Below are positions 1-6,165 of a DNA stretch of 6,165 bases, piece after piece. The translations under genes and the position numbers were made by a program. The stretch is from Fluviicola sp. GTDB lineage: Bacteria; Bacteroidota; Bacteroidia; Flavobacteriales_D; Crocinitomicaceae. Where the stretch lies: positions 1-6,165 of the forward strand of contig NZ_JASLCN010000057.1 of assembly GCF_030151805.1 (NCBI RefSeq), in the 5' to 3' direction. Below the pieces are notes generated by a model. That model did not search any database. It had not been told where the DNA came from and saw only the letters and a list, made by a program, of their open reading frames with translations. Within the stretch, counting starts at the first letter, position 1; every line of letters starts with the position of its first letter.

Positions 1-603
1 GCGATCATGCCGCTTCGTGGAAAGATCCTGAACGTCGAAAAAGCAATGCAGCATAAGATCTTCGAAAACGAAGAGATTAAGAATATTTATACGGCACTTG
101 GAGTCCGCATCGGAACTGAAGAAGATTCGAAAGCTCTGAACCTGGAGAAACTGCGTTACCACAAGGTAATTATCATGTGTGATGCCGACGTGGATGGTTC
201 TCACATTGAGACTTTGATTTTGACATTCTTCTTCCGCTTTATGAAGGAGCTGATTGAAAAAGGGTATATCTATATCGCTACTCCGCCATTGTATCAGGTT
301 AAAAAAGGTACAAAAGCAGAATATGCATGGACGGAAGATCAGCGTGACCGTTTGATCAGTGAATTAAAAGGAGCTGGTGCAGATTCTTCTGTAAACGTTC
401 AACGATACAAAGGTTTGGGTGAGATGAATGCCGAGCAGTTGTGGGATACAACGATGAATCCGGAGCACCGAACACTGCGCCAGGTAACCATTGAAAATGC
501 TGCTGAGTGTGATCAGATCTTCTCCATGCTAATGGGAGATGAAGTTCCGCCAAGACGTGAATTCATTGAGAAAAATGCGAAATACGCAAAAATTGATATC
601 TAA
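1..603 (+). CDS. gyrB: DNA gyrase subunit B, C-terminal part (5' truncated by window edge)
   Basis: GyrB is the ATPase subunit of DNA gyrase, which with GyrA introduces negative supercoils in the cytoplasm. The frame is open from base 1 and about 200 residues are visible. It begins at the PLRGKILNVEKA segment of the TOPRIM domain, so the ATPase domain, transducer domain and the EGDSAGG metal-binding motif lie outside the window. Visible hallmarks are the TOPRIM acidic motif DADVDGSH (encoded at about 181-204), the QRYKGLGEMN motif that opens the GyrA-contacting tail, and the C-terminal PPRREFIEKNA...KIDI ending. There is no large insertion between the TOPRIM and the tail, unlike E. coli GyrB but as in most other bacteria. 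ParE, the topoisomerase IV paralogue, is the main alternative; the tail motif and ending favour GyrB. The gene ends at TAA and is followed within 10 bases by a strong terminator, so it is probably the last gene of its transcript. Confidence 0.95.
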   Translation, partial: AIMPLRGKILNVEKAMQHKIFENEEIKNIYTALGVRIGTEEDSKALNLEKLRYHKVIIMCDADVDGSHIETLILTFFFRFMKELIEKGYIYIATPPLYQVKKGTKAEYAWTEDQRDRLISELKGAGADSSVNVQRYKGLGEMNAEQLWDTTMNPEHRTLRQVTIENAAECDQIFSMLMGDEVPPRREFIEKNAKYAKIDI

Positions 604-609
604 ACAGCG

Positions 610-640
610 AAAAGCCCTTGAAATTTCAAGGGCTTTTTTT
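610..640 (+). terminator. Rho-independent terminator of gyrB
   Basis: A perfect inverted repeat has arms AAAAGCCCTTGAAA (610-623) and TTTCAAGGGCTTTT (624-637). In RNA it would fold as an AGCCCTTG/CAAGGGCT stem closed by an A/T-rich loop, followed directly by a run of seven T (634-640). It lies 6 bases after the gyrB stop codon. The same palindrome read on the minus strand also ends in U residues (four), so weak two-way action is possible, but no minus-strand gene enters from the right here. Confidence 0.93.
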
Positions 641-850
641 ATTCCAATTACAATGAGAAATAACGAGTAGTTGTTTTCTGCTAATCTCTCAAATTGTGCA
701 GATTTAATCAGGCTTAACTAAAAACTTCCGTTTAATAATTCCATTCTTAAAATTAGCTCATCAGCGTTATCTGCGGGAATTATAAAAAATCTCCCCCAAA
801 ACTTTTTATATTTATAGTCGAATCAATTTTAGTCAAACGAAATCAGTACT

Positions 851-1456
851 ATGCGTTATCGATTATTGCTCTTGTTCCTTCCGACAATCCTCCTTACAGG
901 ATGCTTTGACTACGATAAGGAAAACAAAGAGATCAGAGAGGCTTTTAAGAATAATCATTACAATTTCAAGCTGGATAAAACGGTAACCTACGAAGGCATT
1001 TCGTTTACTATTCCGGATCATTTCAAACGGTATTATTCGCATAATTACACTGTTAAAAATTCTTCAATTACCCGGACAAGCAATGCATTGAATATCTATT
1101 TTTCGGTTGAACGTTTCAATAAATCCGATTTGTACCGGGAATTTGTTTCCGATTTCATCATCAAGAATGACTTATTGAATACTTTCCAGGATGCTTACGT
1201 TTGGCGCAGATATGCTTCTCTGGATAATGCCGGAGCTTCGATCAAAAAAGAGCTTCCGAAAAATCTGAAACAGAAAGGGGTTATTCAGACCGTGTCCGGC
1301 GACGGTTCGTATTCCGGGCAAACTTACTATGCAACGGCTACGATTAAAATCAAGGACGATTACTTTGTTTTCCAATGGATCACGAGCAAACCTATCATGA
1401 ATTACACCTACGACGATTTTGAGCGAATTCTGAAAAGTGTGAAAAAAGCAAAATGA
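851..1456 (+). CDS. Predicted lipoprotein of unknown function
   Basis: The 201-residue product starts with a short positively charged segment, a hydrophobic stretch (residues 5-15) and the lipobox LTGC with the lipidated cysteine at residue 18. It should therefore be cut by signal peptidase II and anchored in a membrane by lipid. The residues after the cysteine (FDYDKENKE) are acidic, recalling the acidic export signals that send some Bacteroidota lipoproteins to the cell surface; surface location is an inference. The mature part (about 183 residues) has alternating strand-like segments (GISFTIPDHF, LNIYFSVERF, YYATATIKI, YFVFQWITS) and ends in a helix FERILKSVKK. This layout faintly recalls PsbP/Mog1-like small alpha-beta folds, but I do not recognise the family. 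The ATG at 851 is the only start that keeps the signal peptide; no Shine-Dalgarno motif precedes it, as is usual in this phylum. Its stop overlaps the next gene by four bases (ATGA). Confidence 0.85.
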   Translation: MRYRLLLLFLPTILLTGCFDYDKENKEIREAFKNNHYNFKLDKTVTYEGISFTIPDHFKRYYSHNYTVKNSSITRTSNALNIYFSVERFNKSDLYREFVSDFIIKNDLLNTFQDAYVWRRYASLDNAGASIKKELPKNLKQKGVIQTVSGDGSYSGQTYYATATIKIKDDYFVFQWITSKPIMNYTYDDFERILKSVKKAK

Positions 1457-2091
1457 CACATGAAGATTTAATTGAGAAGTTTTCGGGTGAATTGCCCGGA
1501 GAAAAATCTCACTTAGCATTTATGCCTTACAGAGGCAGTTCCAGAGAACAAATTCAAAATGGAATTTCATACCGGGATTCTGCAGTTGCCATTATTCTCT
1601 TTCACAATAGCGAAAATAAGCTTTGTACGATCGTTACGCAGCGGCAGCAATACGAAGGTTCACACAGCGGTCAGATCAGTTTTCCGGGAGGAAAAAAAGA
1701 GCCGAACGATCCGGATCTGATGTTTACAGCCATCAGAGAATGTTGGGAAGAAATCGGAATTGATGCCGGCTCTTTCGAATTTCTGAAAGAACTTACGCCT
1801 TTATTTGTTCCGGTGAGTCAATTCCTGATCACGCCTTTTGTGTTTTATTCCACGGAACAATCTTTTGAATACACTCGTTCGGAACGGGAAGTAGCTGAAA
1901 TACACGAATTGGATTTGCTGGCACTTTACGAACCGGAATCCGTTATTACGCTGGATATTCCATTGAATAAGGAATTTACGATGAAGAATGTCCCGCATTT
2001 CAAACAAGCAGACATTCTGATCTGGGGAGCTACCGCTTTAATTCTGAATGAGCTGAAGGATCTCCTAAAATCTGACTCTGGCAAAGCCTAA
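1453..2091 (+). CDS. Nudix hydrolase, CoA-pyrophosphatase type
   Basis: The 212-residue product has a clear Nudix box at residues 79-103, with GGKKEP...D leading into REcWEEIGI; R95, E96, E99 and E100 are the expected metal-binding helix residues. Just before it lies the segment VTQRQQYEGSHSGQISFPGG (61-80), matching the region that marks the CoA/acyl-CoA diphosphatase subgroup (E. coli NudL, eukaryotic NUDT7/NUDT8/PCD1): TQR, H, GQI and FPGG are all present. By family these cytoplasmic enzymes split CoA or its derivatives into 3',5'-ADP and 4'-phosphopantetheine with Mg or Mn. The length fits (usually about 190-220). The ATG at 1453 overlaps the stop of the lipoprotein gene, so translation is probably coupled and the two genes share a transcript. 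The last 27 bases overlap the convergent outer-membrane protein gene. Nudix identity is near certain; the CoA substrate is inferred from motifs. Confidence 0.93.
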   Translation: MTHEDLIEKFSGELPGEKSHLAFMPYRGSSREQIQNGISYRDSAVAIILFHNSENKLCTIVTQRQQYEGSHSGQISFPGGKKEPNDPDLMFTAIRECWEEIGIDAGSFEFLKELTPLFVPVSQFLITPFVFYSTEQSFEYTRSEREVAEIHELDLLALYEPESVITLDIPLNKEFTMKNVPHFKQADILIWGATALILNELKDLLKSDSGKA

Positions 2092-3552
2092 AGCAGCCGA
2101 AACACTCGTTCCGTTTTTCAGGAAGAAACTCAATGCATCTCTGGAAGCTACCCCGAATTCATATGCTCCGTCTTTGATGATGAAAGTGAGCCCGAGCGGC
2201 ATATTGTGCTTGTAAATTCCACCACCGAAATAACCGACACTCAATTGCAGCCATTTCACCGGAATGATATCTCCCCCGAATGAATAAACCGGATTTTGAA
2301 TAGATCCCGGGTTTTCCTTGTTAAACGGAGCAACCAGATCAAATCCCAAACGAAGGTATTTGATCGGCTCATAGCTGACTCCGAATCTGAAATCCGAAGC
2401 ATTTACCACCGTATATTTTTGTTTTCCTTCCAGGGTCATCAATCCGTTATCCCGCACCAGCTGATTCACAGTTTGGGTAATATTCTCGCCATTCAAACCA
2501 CCCAACGCAAAGGAAGCGAACAAGGTATCTTTCACTTTGTACACATTTCGCTTGTAAGTCACCGATCCGATATTGTTTACAGCAACAGCAACGCGCAGTT
2601 TATTGAAGAGAATCAAACTTGCGGATAGATCAATTCCATAACCTGTTCCCATTACCGGAGCAATTCCCTTACTTTTCTTCTGCATGGCATTCGATCCGCC
2701 GACATTCCCGTAATCAATATCAAAAGTTGGTGTAATGGATGTGTACATTCTGAGTCCATCGTCATCGGAAGTCATGTTAAACATCGCCATCGAAGTGATC
2801 AATCTTGCTCCTACTCCTCCGTATACTTCGAAAACAGAATCTCTTCCGAATAATTTACGCCCGTAACCGATGTTGTAACTTCTGTTCCAAACCATTTGGA
2901 TCTGCGTTCCTTTCGTCAATTCACTGATCCGGATCGGAACATTCAAAGATCCGCTGATAACATGCCCCAAAGAATCCTGGGAAATGTTGGCGTTATTCGC
3001 AATTCTGGAAGTGTCCGAACCATAAACAACTGTTAAAGAGTCAAAGATCGAAGATAATTTTCCGCGGAATAGCAAATCGGTTGTTTTAGCATTCATTTTA
3101 GAATACCAGCTGTAGCTTTCGCGAATATTGAAGGCAATTCCTCCGAATTTTTCACCGTAGTATGAAAATCCCAGCCAGTTATAATCAAAATTAATGGCTA
3201 CTCCCGCTTCTGCATAATCGCCAACGGCCTGCATTTGCCGCTTGTAATCAAGCTCATTCGGATTTTTATGCTGAGCAGCATTGTAGAGTGTTTTTGTGAG
3301 GTTCTGCAGTTTTTTCGAATTCAAAGAATCCGATGAAATACCAAATGCAAATTCAGAAGTTCCGGTGGTAAATTTTTTGCCTGCATATCTCGGACGCCAT
3401 CCAAGTGCCGATGTATTGATTCCCAATGCATGATAATCTGTCACAAATGGAGTTGCCACTCCTTTTCCAACAGTTGGAAAGGCTACACCCTGAGTTTGAG
3501 AAAATGAATAAGAATACGCTAAAAGGGTAAGGATTATTAGTTTGATCTTCAT
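2065..3552 (-). CDS. Predicted outer-membrane beta-barrel protein (DUF5723-like)
   Basis: The product is 495 residues from the chosen start. It opens with a typical signal peptide, MKIKLIILTLLAYSYSFS, probably cut before QTQG. The mature protein is rich in alternating aromatic/Gly strands (for example WLGFSYYGEKFGGIAFNI and LQLSVGYFGGGIY) and ends in LGFARVRF, with a terminal Phe as in the beta-signal of BAM-assembled barrels. The early segment DYHALGINTSALGW resembles the 'N-P-A-N-L-G' opening of Bacteroidota DUF5723 proteins. That assignment is from memory and moderate; no function is known to me. The frame stays open upstream to a TTG at 3633, but this would put 27 extra hydrophobic residues before a complete signal peptide and would start in the loop of a hairpin, so ATG 3550-3552 is preferred. 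It has its own promoter (3718-3747) and leader. Its 3' end runs 27 bases into the convergent Nudix gene, with no terminator visible between the two. Confidence 0.85.
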   Translation of the reverse strand: MKIKLIILTLLAYSYSFSQTQGVAFPTVGKGVATPFVTDYHALGINTSALGWRPRYAGKKFTTGTSEFAFGISSDSLNSKKLQNLTKTLYNAAQHKNPNELDYKRQMQAVGDYAEAGVAINFDYNWLGFSYYGEKFGGIAFNIRESYSWYSKMNAKTTDLLFRGKLSSIFDSLTVVYGSDTSRIANNANISQDSLGHVISGSLNVPIRISELTKGTQIQMVWNRSYNIGYGRKLFGRDSVFEVYGGVGARLITSMAMFNMTSDDDGLRMYTSITPTFDIDYGNVGGSNAMQKKSKGIAPVMGTGYGIDLSASLILFNKLRVAVAVNNIGSVTYKRNVYKVKDTLFASFALGGLNGENITQTVNQLVRDNGLMTLEGKQKYTVVNASDFRFGVSYEPIKYLRLGFDLVAPFNKENPGSIQNPVYSFGGDIIPVKWLQLSVGYFGGGIYKHNMPLGLTFIIKDGAYEFGVASRDALSFFLKNGTSVSAALGFARVRF

Positions 3553-3713
3553 AAGTGTTGTAGAATGTTCGCTAAAGAAACAAAAAAATGAAGAACCTGC
3601 AACAATCAAAAACAAAAAGAGGAGTAAATTCAATGTAACTTACTCCTCTTTTTGCTAAACCATGCTAAAACTATAAAACCCAAAACTAACAACTATGAAA
3701 AATTGTTGTTCTC
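3553..3713 (-). promoter_or_regulatory. Long structured 5' leader of the outer-membrane protein gene
   Basis: If transcription starts near 3711-3713, the mRNA has an untranslated leader of about 160 nt, long for a single gene of this type. Near its 5' end is a small hairpin: AACAAC and GTTGTT (3705-3710 and 3688-3693) around an 11-base loop. A T/A-rich linker follows (about 3654-3687), then the 14-bp terminator-like hairpin (3614-3653), then about 60 bases of T-rich sequence up to the ATG. The order of small hairpin, linker and terminator-like hairpin fits an attenuated leader or a short independent RNA of about 100 nt. I recognise no known riboswitch consensus. Confidence 0.45.
3614..3653 (-). 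terminator. Strong stem-loop with T-rich tail (operon terminator or leader attenuator)
   Basis: The arms 3614-3627 and 3640-3653 are perfectly complementary over 14 bases (on the minus strand AAAAAGAGGAGTAA pairs with TTACTCCTCTTTTT), with a 12-base loop. Read on the minus strand the stem is followed by G and five more T, the form of an intrinsic terminator, though with a modest G/C core. It lies about 115 bases past the stop of the TroD-like permease gene and is the only terminator candidate for that operon. It also lies about 60-100 bases into the leader of the outer-membrane protein gene, downstream of that gene's promoter, so it could act as an attenuator as well. The plus-strand reading also ends in five T. 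Confidence 0.72.
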
Positions 3714-3717
3714 GAAG

Positions 3718-3747
3718 CAAAGGTACATCAGAATATTGAATTGACAA
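3718..3747 (-). promoter_or_regulatory. Bacteroidota-type promoter for the outer-membrane protein gene
   Basis: On the minus strand, TTG (3747-3745) is followed after exactly 19 bases by TACCTTTG (3725-3718). This matches the Bacteroidota housekeeping promoter, with a TTG-containing -33 element and a TAnnTTTG -7 element. The expected transcription start is near 3711-3713, giving a leader of about 160 nucleotides before the ATG at 3552. The -33 element lies only 21 bases past the stop codon of the upstream permease gene. I see no clear operator palindrome over it. Confidence 0.78.
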
Positions 3748-3768
3748 CTATTATTCACTTTTTTTTGT

Positions 3769-4677
3769 TCAAATAATTCCCTGATTCTTGTATTCTTGAA
3801 ATTTCGATTCATTACTACTTCTTCGATTTCCAACTTTTTTCCCATAAGGGGAAAGCAATACAGAAAGCATAAAAATCAACCCATTTACGCAAACTACCAG
3901 TGGTGAGATGGAAATATTGATCCATTTTCCAAGCAACACTCCAAGGACACATGATACTATTCCTATGCATGCAGAATAGATAAAAGTTCTGCTCAATGTT
4001 TTGGAAAATTGCAATGCTGTTGCCGCAGGAAGAACCAATAAACCAATTACGAGGATCACTCCGACACTTTCAAAACTCAATACGGCGTGAACACTTAAAA
4101 GTAGCATCAAAGTTAAATGGAAGAGTTGCATCGGAATCCCGATGAATGATCCGAAATGCGGATTGAATGCCCAGACTTTCCAGCCTTTGAATCCCAAAAC
4201 GATCACTAAAAGTAAAACAACCGTCAAAGGCAATAATTGTAAGATTGCTCTTGTTCCATACAGGTATTCGCCGATAATTACCTGATCCAGGATGGAGGTT
4301 TCCAAATCTCCGTATAAGACACATTCCTGATCCAGATCGCTGTTTTTTCCGGCAAAAATGGCAATCAGCAACACTCCGATCGCGAATAAAAAAGTAAAGG
4401 TGAATCCAATTGCCGCATCTTCCTGAATGCGCCATTTTCTTCTCAGGAAATCAATCAAAAAAGTCGTTAGAAAACCGGTAGCCGCCGCTCCCAAAAGCAT
4501 CGGTCCGGAATCTCTTGTTCCGCTTAGTAAATATGCCACAACAATTCCAGGCAAAACGGCGTGAGAAATGGCATCTCCCACCATTACCAAACTTTTGGAA
4601 ACCAGCAAAACGCCCAGTAATGATGCCGGAATAGCAACAGAACAAGCGGTCAATATCATCAACACATCATTTTCCAT
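3769..4677 (-). CDS. Metal ABC transporter permease, TroD/MntD-like
   Basis: The product is a 302-residue integral membrane protein of the ABC-3 (ZnuB/TroCD/MntCD) permease family, forming part of the inner-membrane channel for a divalent metal (Mn, Zn or Fe; the substrate cannot be read from the sequence). Visible marks are the family motif GDAISHAVLPG (34-44), the soluble loop with LDQECVLYGDLE (115-126), which resembles the 'LD.D.VLYG.LE' loop of TroD/MntD proteins, and the late helix ESVGVILVIGLLVLPAATA (203-221). About eight or nine hydrophobic segments are present. After the last (about 258-276) comes a charged tail of about 26 residues that looks cytoplasmic. No regulator domain is fused to this tail. 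The ATG at 4675-4677 overlaps the end of the preceding permease gene by 11 bases, so translation is probably coupled. It is the last gene of the transporter operon. Confidence 0.92.
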   Translation of the reverse strand: MENDVLMILTACSVAIPASLLGVLLVSKSLVMVGDAISHAVLPGIVVAYLLSGTRDSGPMLLGAAATGFLTTFLIDFLRRKWRIQEDAAIGFTFTFLFAIGVLLIAIFAGKNSDLDQECVLYGDLETSILDQVIIGEYLYGTRAILQLLPLTVVLLLVIVLGFKGWKVWAFNPHFGSFIGIPMQLFHLTLMLLLSVHAVLSFESVGVILVIGLLVLPAATALQFSKTLSRTFIYSACIGIVSCVLGVLLGKWINISISPLVVCVNGLIFMLSVLLSPYGKKVGNRRSSNESKFQEYKNQGII

Positions 4678-5506
4678 AGTTCTTCCCTTTTGATTGGATT
4701 TTTACTGTTATCGCAACCACAATTGCACAAGCACTTAAAACCATGATAATGCACGGACCGGTCGGAATATTCTTTCCTAAAATGGAAATGTAAGATCCTA
4801 ATAAGGACGAGAAGGTTCCGAAAAGCAACGCGAAAGTCAGAATCCGGCTTAAGCGATAAGTCAGCATTCTCGCAGACAACACCGGAATGATTAAAAGTGC
4901 AGACATCAATACAACACCAACAGCCTGAACTCCCATCGCGACCACCAGGATTGTCATTGAATTTAAAATAAAATCGTTCCAGCGCAGGGAAAATCCTTTA
5001 CTGATCATAAATTCTTTGTTAAAGGCAAAACTGAACATCACTCTGTAACGCAGGAAAACGGTTGTAACAATCACGATGGAGACACCGAGAAACAAATACA
5101 AATCCTGAAGATCCAAAGCCGCAATTTTCCCGAAAAGGAAATCACTCAATCCCGCTTGTCCGTCATCAGGTCTTCCCTGGATATAAGACAGCAAAGCCAA
5201 ACCGAATGCAAAAAAGATACTGAGTGTTGCTGCAACAATTGCATCGGATTTTAGTTTGGTTTTTCGCTGCAGCCAGGAAATTTGCTGTGTTGCCAGCCAT
5301 CCTGCACAAAAAGCTCCGAGCATCAGAATCCAGGTGGTTCGCTGTCCCGATACCATATAAGCCAATACAATTCCGGGCAAAATGGAATGAGAAATAGCAT
5401 CTCCGATCAGCGATTTCTTTTGCAGGAAAGTAAATGTTCCCACCAAAGCCGCGCAAATGCCGATCAATGCCGTCCCGATAAATACAATCCAAATACTTAA
5501 ATCCAT
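4667..5506 (-). CDS. Metal ABC transporter permease, TroC/MntC-like
   Basis: The product is 279 residues, a second ABC-3 family permease and clearly a paralogue of the gene that follows it: both carry GDAISH..LPGIV.AY near residues 35-50 and a related late helix. Visible marks are GDAISHSILPG (35-45), the loop GQAGLSDFLFGKIAAL (116-131), which matches the 'QAGL..FLFG..A.L' loop of TroC/MtsB-type permeases, QAVGVVLMSALLIIPVLSAR (194-213), and a conserved PTGP turn (248-251) before the last helix. By family it should pair with the TroD-like protein as a heterodimer carrying one ATPase on each half. The start ATG lies 21 bases after the ATPase stop; no Shine-Dalgarno motif is present. Its 3' end overlaps the next start by 11 bases. 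Confidence 0.92.
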   Translation of the reverse strand: MDLSIWIVFIGTALIGICAALVGTFTFLQKKSLIGDAISHSILPGIVLAYMVSGQRTTWILMLGAFCAGWLATQQISWLQRKTKLKSDAIVAATLSIFFAFGLALLSYIQGRPDDGQAGLSDFLFGKIAALDLQDLYLFLGVSIVIVTTVFLRYRVMFSFAFNKEFMISKGFSLRWNDFILNSMTILVVAMGVQAVGVVLMSALLIIPVLSARMLTYRLSRILTFALLFGTFSSLLGSYISILGKNIPTGPCIIMVLSACAIVVAITVKIQSKGKNYGK

Positions 5507-5527
5507 TTCAACGTTTCTAAATTCATC

Positions 5528-6165
5528 TTACTGTTTATTCTTATTCAGCAGAAATGTCATTCCGTAAGCTTGTTCGATGTTTTCCGGAGTTAAAACTTCT
5601 TCTTTCGAACCGCTGGCAATCAGTTTTTTGTTCAACAGGATCACATCGTCAAAATGCTGAGCCACAATGGATAAATCATGGTGTACGATAACGATTGTTT
5701 TTCCGGCATCCCTCAATTTCCGCACGATTGTCAGAATTGCCTCCTGAGAAGCCATATCAATCCCAACGAAAGGTTCATCCATAATGATTAATTCTGCTTC
5801 CTGGGCCAAAGCTCTCGCTAAAAATACGCGTTGCTGCTGTCCGCCGGAAAGCTGTCCGATCTGTCGTGTAGAGAAATCAGCCAGCTGCACTTTTCGAAGG
5901 GTTTCTTTTACGATTTCCTTATCGGCAGAAGTTGTTCTTGCCCACCATTTCTTTGGGGTAATCCGTCCCATTTCGACCACTTCTTCAACGGTAATCGGGA
6001 AATCCCAATCAATGGATTCCCGTTGAGGAACATAGGCGATTTTTGAGCGAAATTTTTCAAAACTGCTGCCAAAGAAAGAAACCTGCCCTTCTTTTATCGG
6101 TGTTATTCCCAGGATTCCTTTTAGAAAAGTCGATTTCCCTGAACCGTTCGGTCCGATAATTCCTG
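5528..6165 (-). CDS. Metal ABC transporter ATP-binding protein, TroB/MntB/ZnuC-like (N-terminus cut by window edge)
   Basis: This is the ATPase that powers the metal importer at the inner face of the cytoplasmic membrane. The frame stays open to the right edge, giving 211 visible residues; roughly 35-45 N-terminal residues should be missing. From the first full codon, the motifs in order are Walker A GPNGSGKST (4-12), Q-loop YVPQRESIDWDFPITV (44-59), ABC signature LSGGQQQR (105-112), Walker B LIIMDEPF (125-132) and the switch histidine in IVHHDL (about 162). All catalytic residues are in place. The IDWDFPITV stretch after the Q-loop is typical of ATPases from Mn/Zn/Fe importers (TroB, MntB, ScaC) and supports the assignment independently of the neighbours. 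An internal GTG at 5980 is not the real start, because it would remove Walker A and the Q-loop. The permease gene follows 21 bases later on the same strand. Confidence 0.95.
   Translation of the reverse strand, partial: GIIGPNGSGKSTFLKGILGITPIKEGQVSFFGSSFEKFRSKIAYVPQRESIDWDFPITVEEVVEMGRITPKKWWARTTSADKEIVKETLRKVQLADFSTRQIGQLSGGQQQRVFLARALAQEAELIIMDEPFVGIDMASQEAILTIVRKLRDAGKTIVIVHHDLSIVAQHFDDVILLNKKLIASGSKEEVLTPENIEQAYGMTFLLNKNKQ

Noticed and set aside
641..850. Search for a promoter, small gene or RNA between the gyrB terminator and the lipoprotein gene; TATATTTA at 807-814 loosely resembles a -7 element, and TCTGC/GCAGA (677-702) is a weak inverted repeat.
   Set aside because: No TAnnTTTG motif and no TTG at a fitting distance; the inverted repeat has only five-base arms and a long loop. 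A promoter for the lipoprotein-Nudix pair must exist here but I cannot locate it.
3553..3633. In-frame extension of the outer-membrane protein to a TTG at 3633, preceded at 9 bases by an AGGAG sequence that looks like a Shine-Dalgarno site.
   Set aside because: The AGGAG is part of the hairpin stem, Bacteroidota seldom use such sites, and the extension would add 27 hydrophobic residues before an already complete signal peptide starting at the ATG at 3552.
3655..3663. Two-codon open frame ATG GTT TAG on the minus strand just before the leader hairpin.
   Set aside because: Such a short start-stop frame is expected by chance and nothing supports translation of it.
3726..3744. Possible metal-regulator operator in the promoter spacer (an AATATT core with partly symmetric flanks).
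   Set aside because: Only the A/T core is symmetric; the flanks do not match as an inverted repeat and do not resemble a Fur, Zur or MntR box.
4070..4645. Open frames on the minus strand in other phases within the permease gene, and similar ones within the other genes.
   Set aside because: They lie wholly inside well-supported genes, lack recognisable motifs and have implausible compositions; they are shadows of the real frames.
5528..5980. ABC ATPase treated as a short 150-residue protein starting at the GTG at 5980.
   Set aside because: The same frame continues without a stop to the window edge and encodes Walker A and the Q-loop, so the gene is a normal ATPase cut by the window.

Overview
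The window looks like ordinary chromosomal sequence from a member of the Bacteroidota, most likely the Flavobacteriales. Several things point that way: starts with no Shine-Dalgarno motif, a promoter of the Bacteroidota type (TTG, 19 bases, TAnnTTTG), an outer-membrane protein resembling a family found in this phylum, a signal peptide ending in Ser-Gln, and a GyrB without the large insertion of the enterobacterial enzyme. A Crocinitomicaceae/Fluviicola-like source is possible but is only an impression. I see no mobile element, tRNA, rRNA, CRISPR array or phage gene.

Left part (1-2091, plus strand): the 3' end of gyrB, closed by a textbook intrinsic terminator at 610-640. After about 250 bases with no recognisable promoter motif comes a two-gene unit: a small lipoprotein of unknown function (851-1456) whose stop overlaps the start of a Nudix hydrolase of the CoA-pyrophosphatase type (1453-2091).

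Middle (2065-3747, minus strand): a predicted outer-membrane beta-barrel protein (start 3552), convergent with the Nudix gene and overlapping its 3' end by 27 bases. Upstream of it are a good Bacteroidota promoter (3718-3747) and a leader of about 160 nucleotides. The leader contains a perfect 14-bp stem with a T-rich tail. This hairpin may end the upstream ABC-transporter transcript, attenuate the outer-membrane protein transcript, or release a small RNA of about 100 nt.

Right part (3769-6165, minus strand): three genes of a metal-ion ABC importer of the TroBCD/MntBCD (ABC-3) type. They are, in transcription order, an ATPase cut by the window edge, a TroC-like permease and a TroD-like permease. 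The permease genes overlap by 11 bases and are clearly paralogous. The substrate is probably Mn, Zn or Fe. A substrate-binding protein would be expected beyond the right edge.

The best candidate for something not yet described is the leader and hairpin between the transporter operon and the outer-membrane gene. The coupled lipoprotein-Nudix pair comes second. I found no convincing evidence of a novel multi-gene system.
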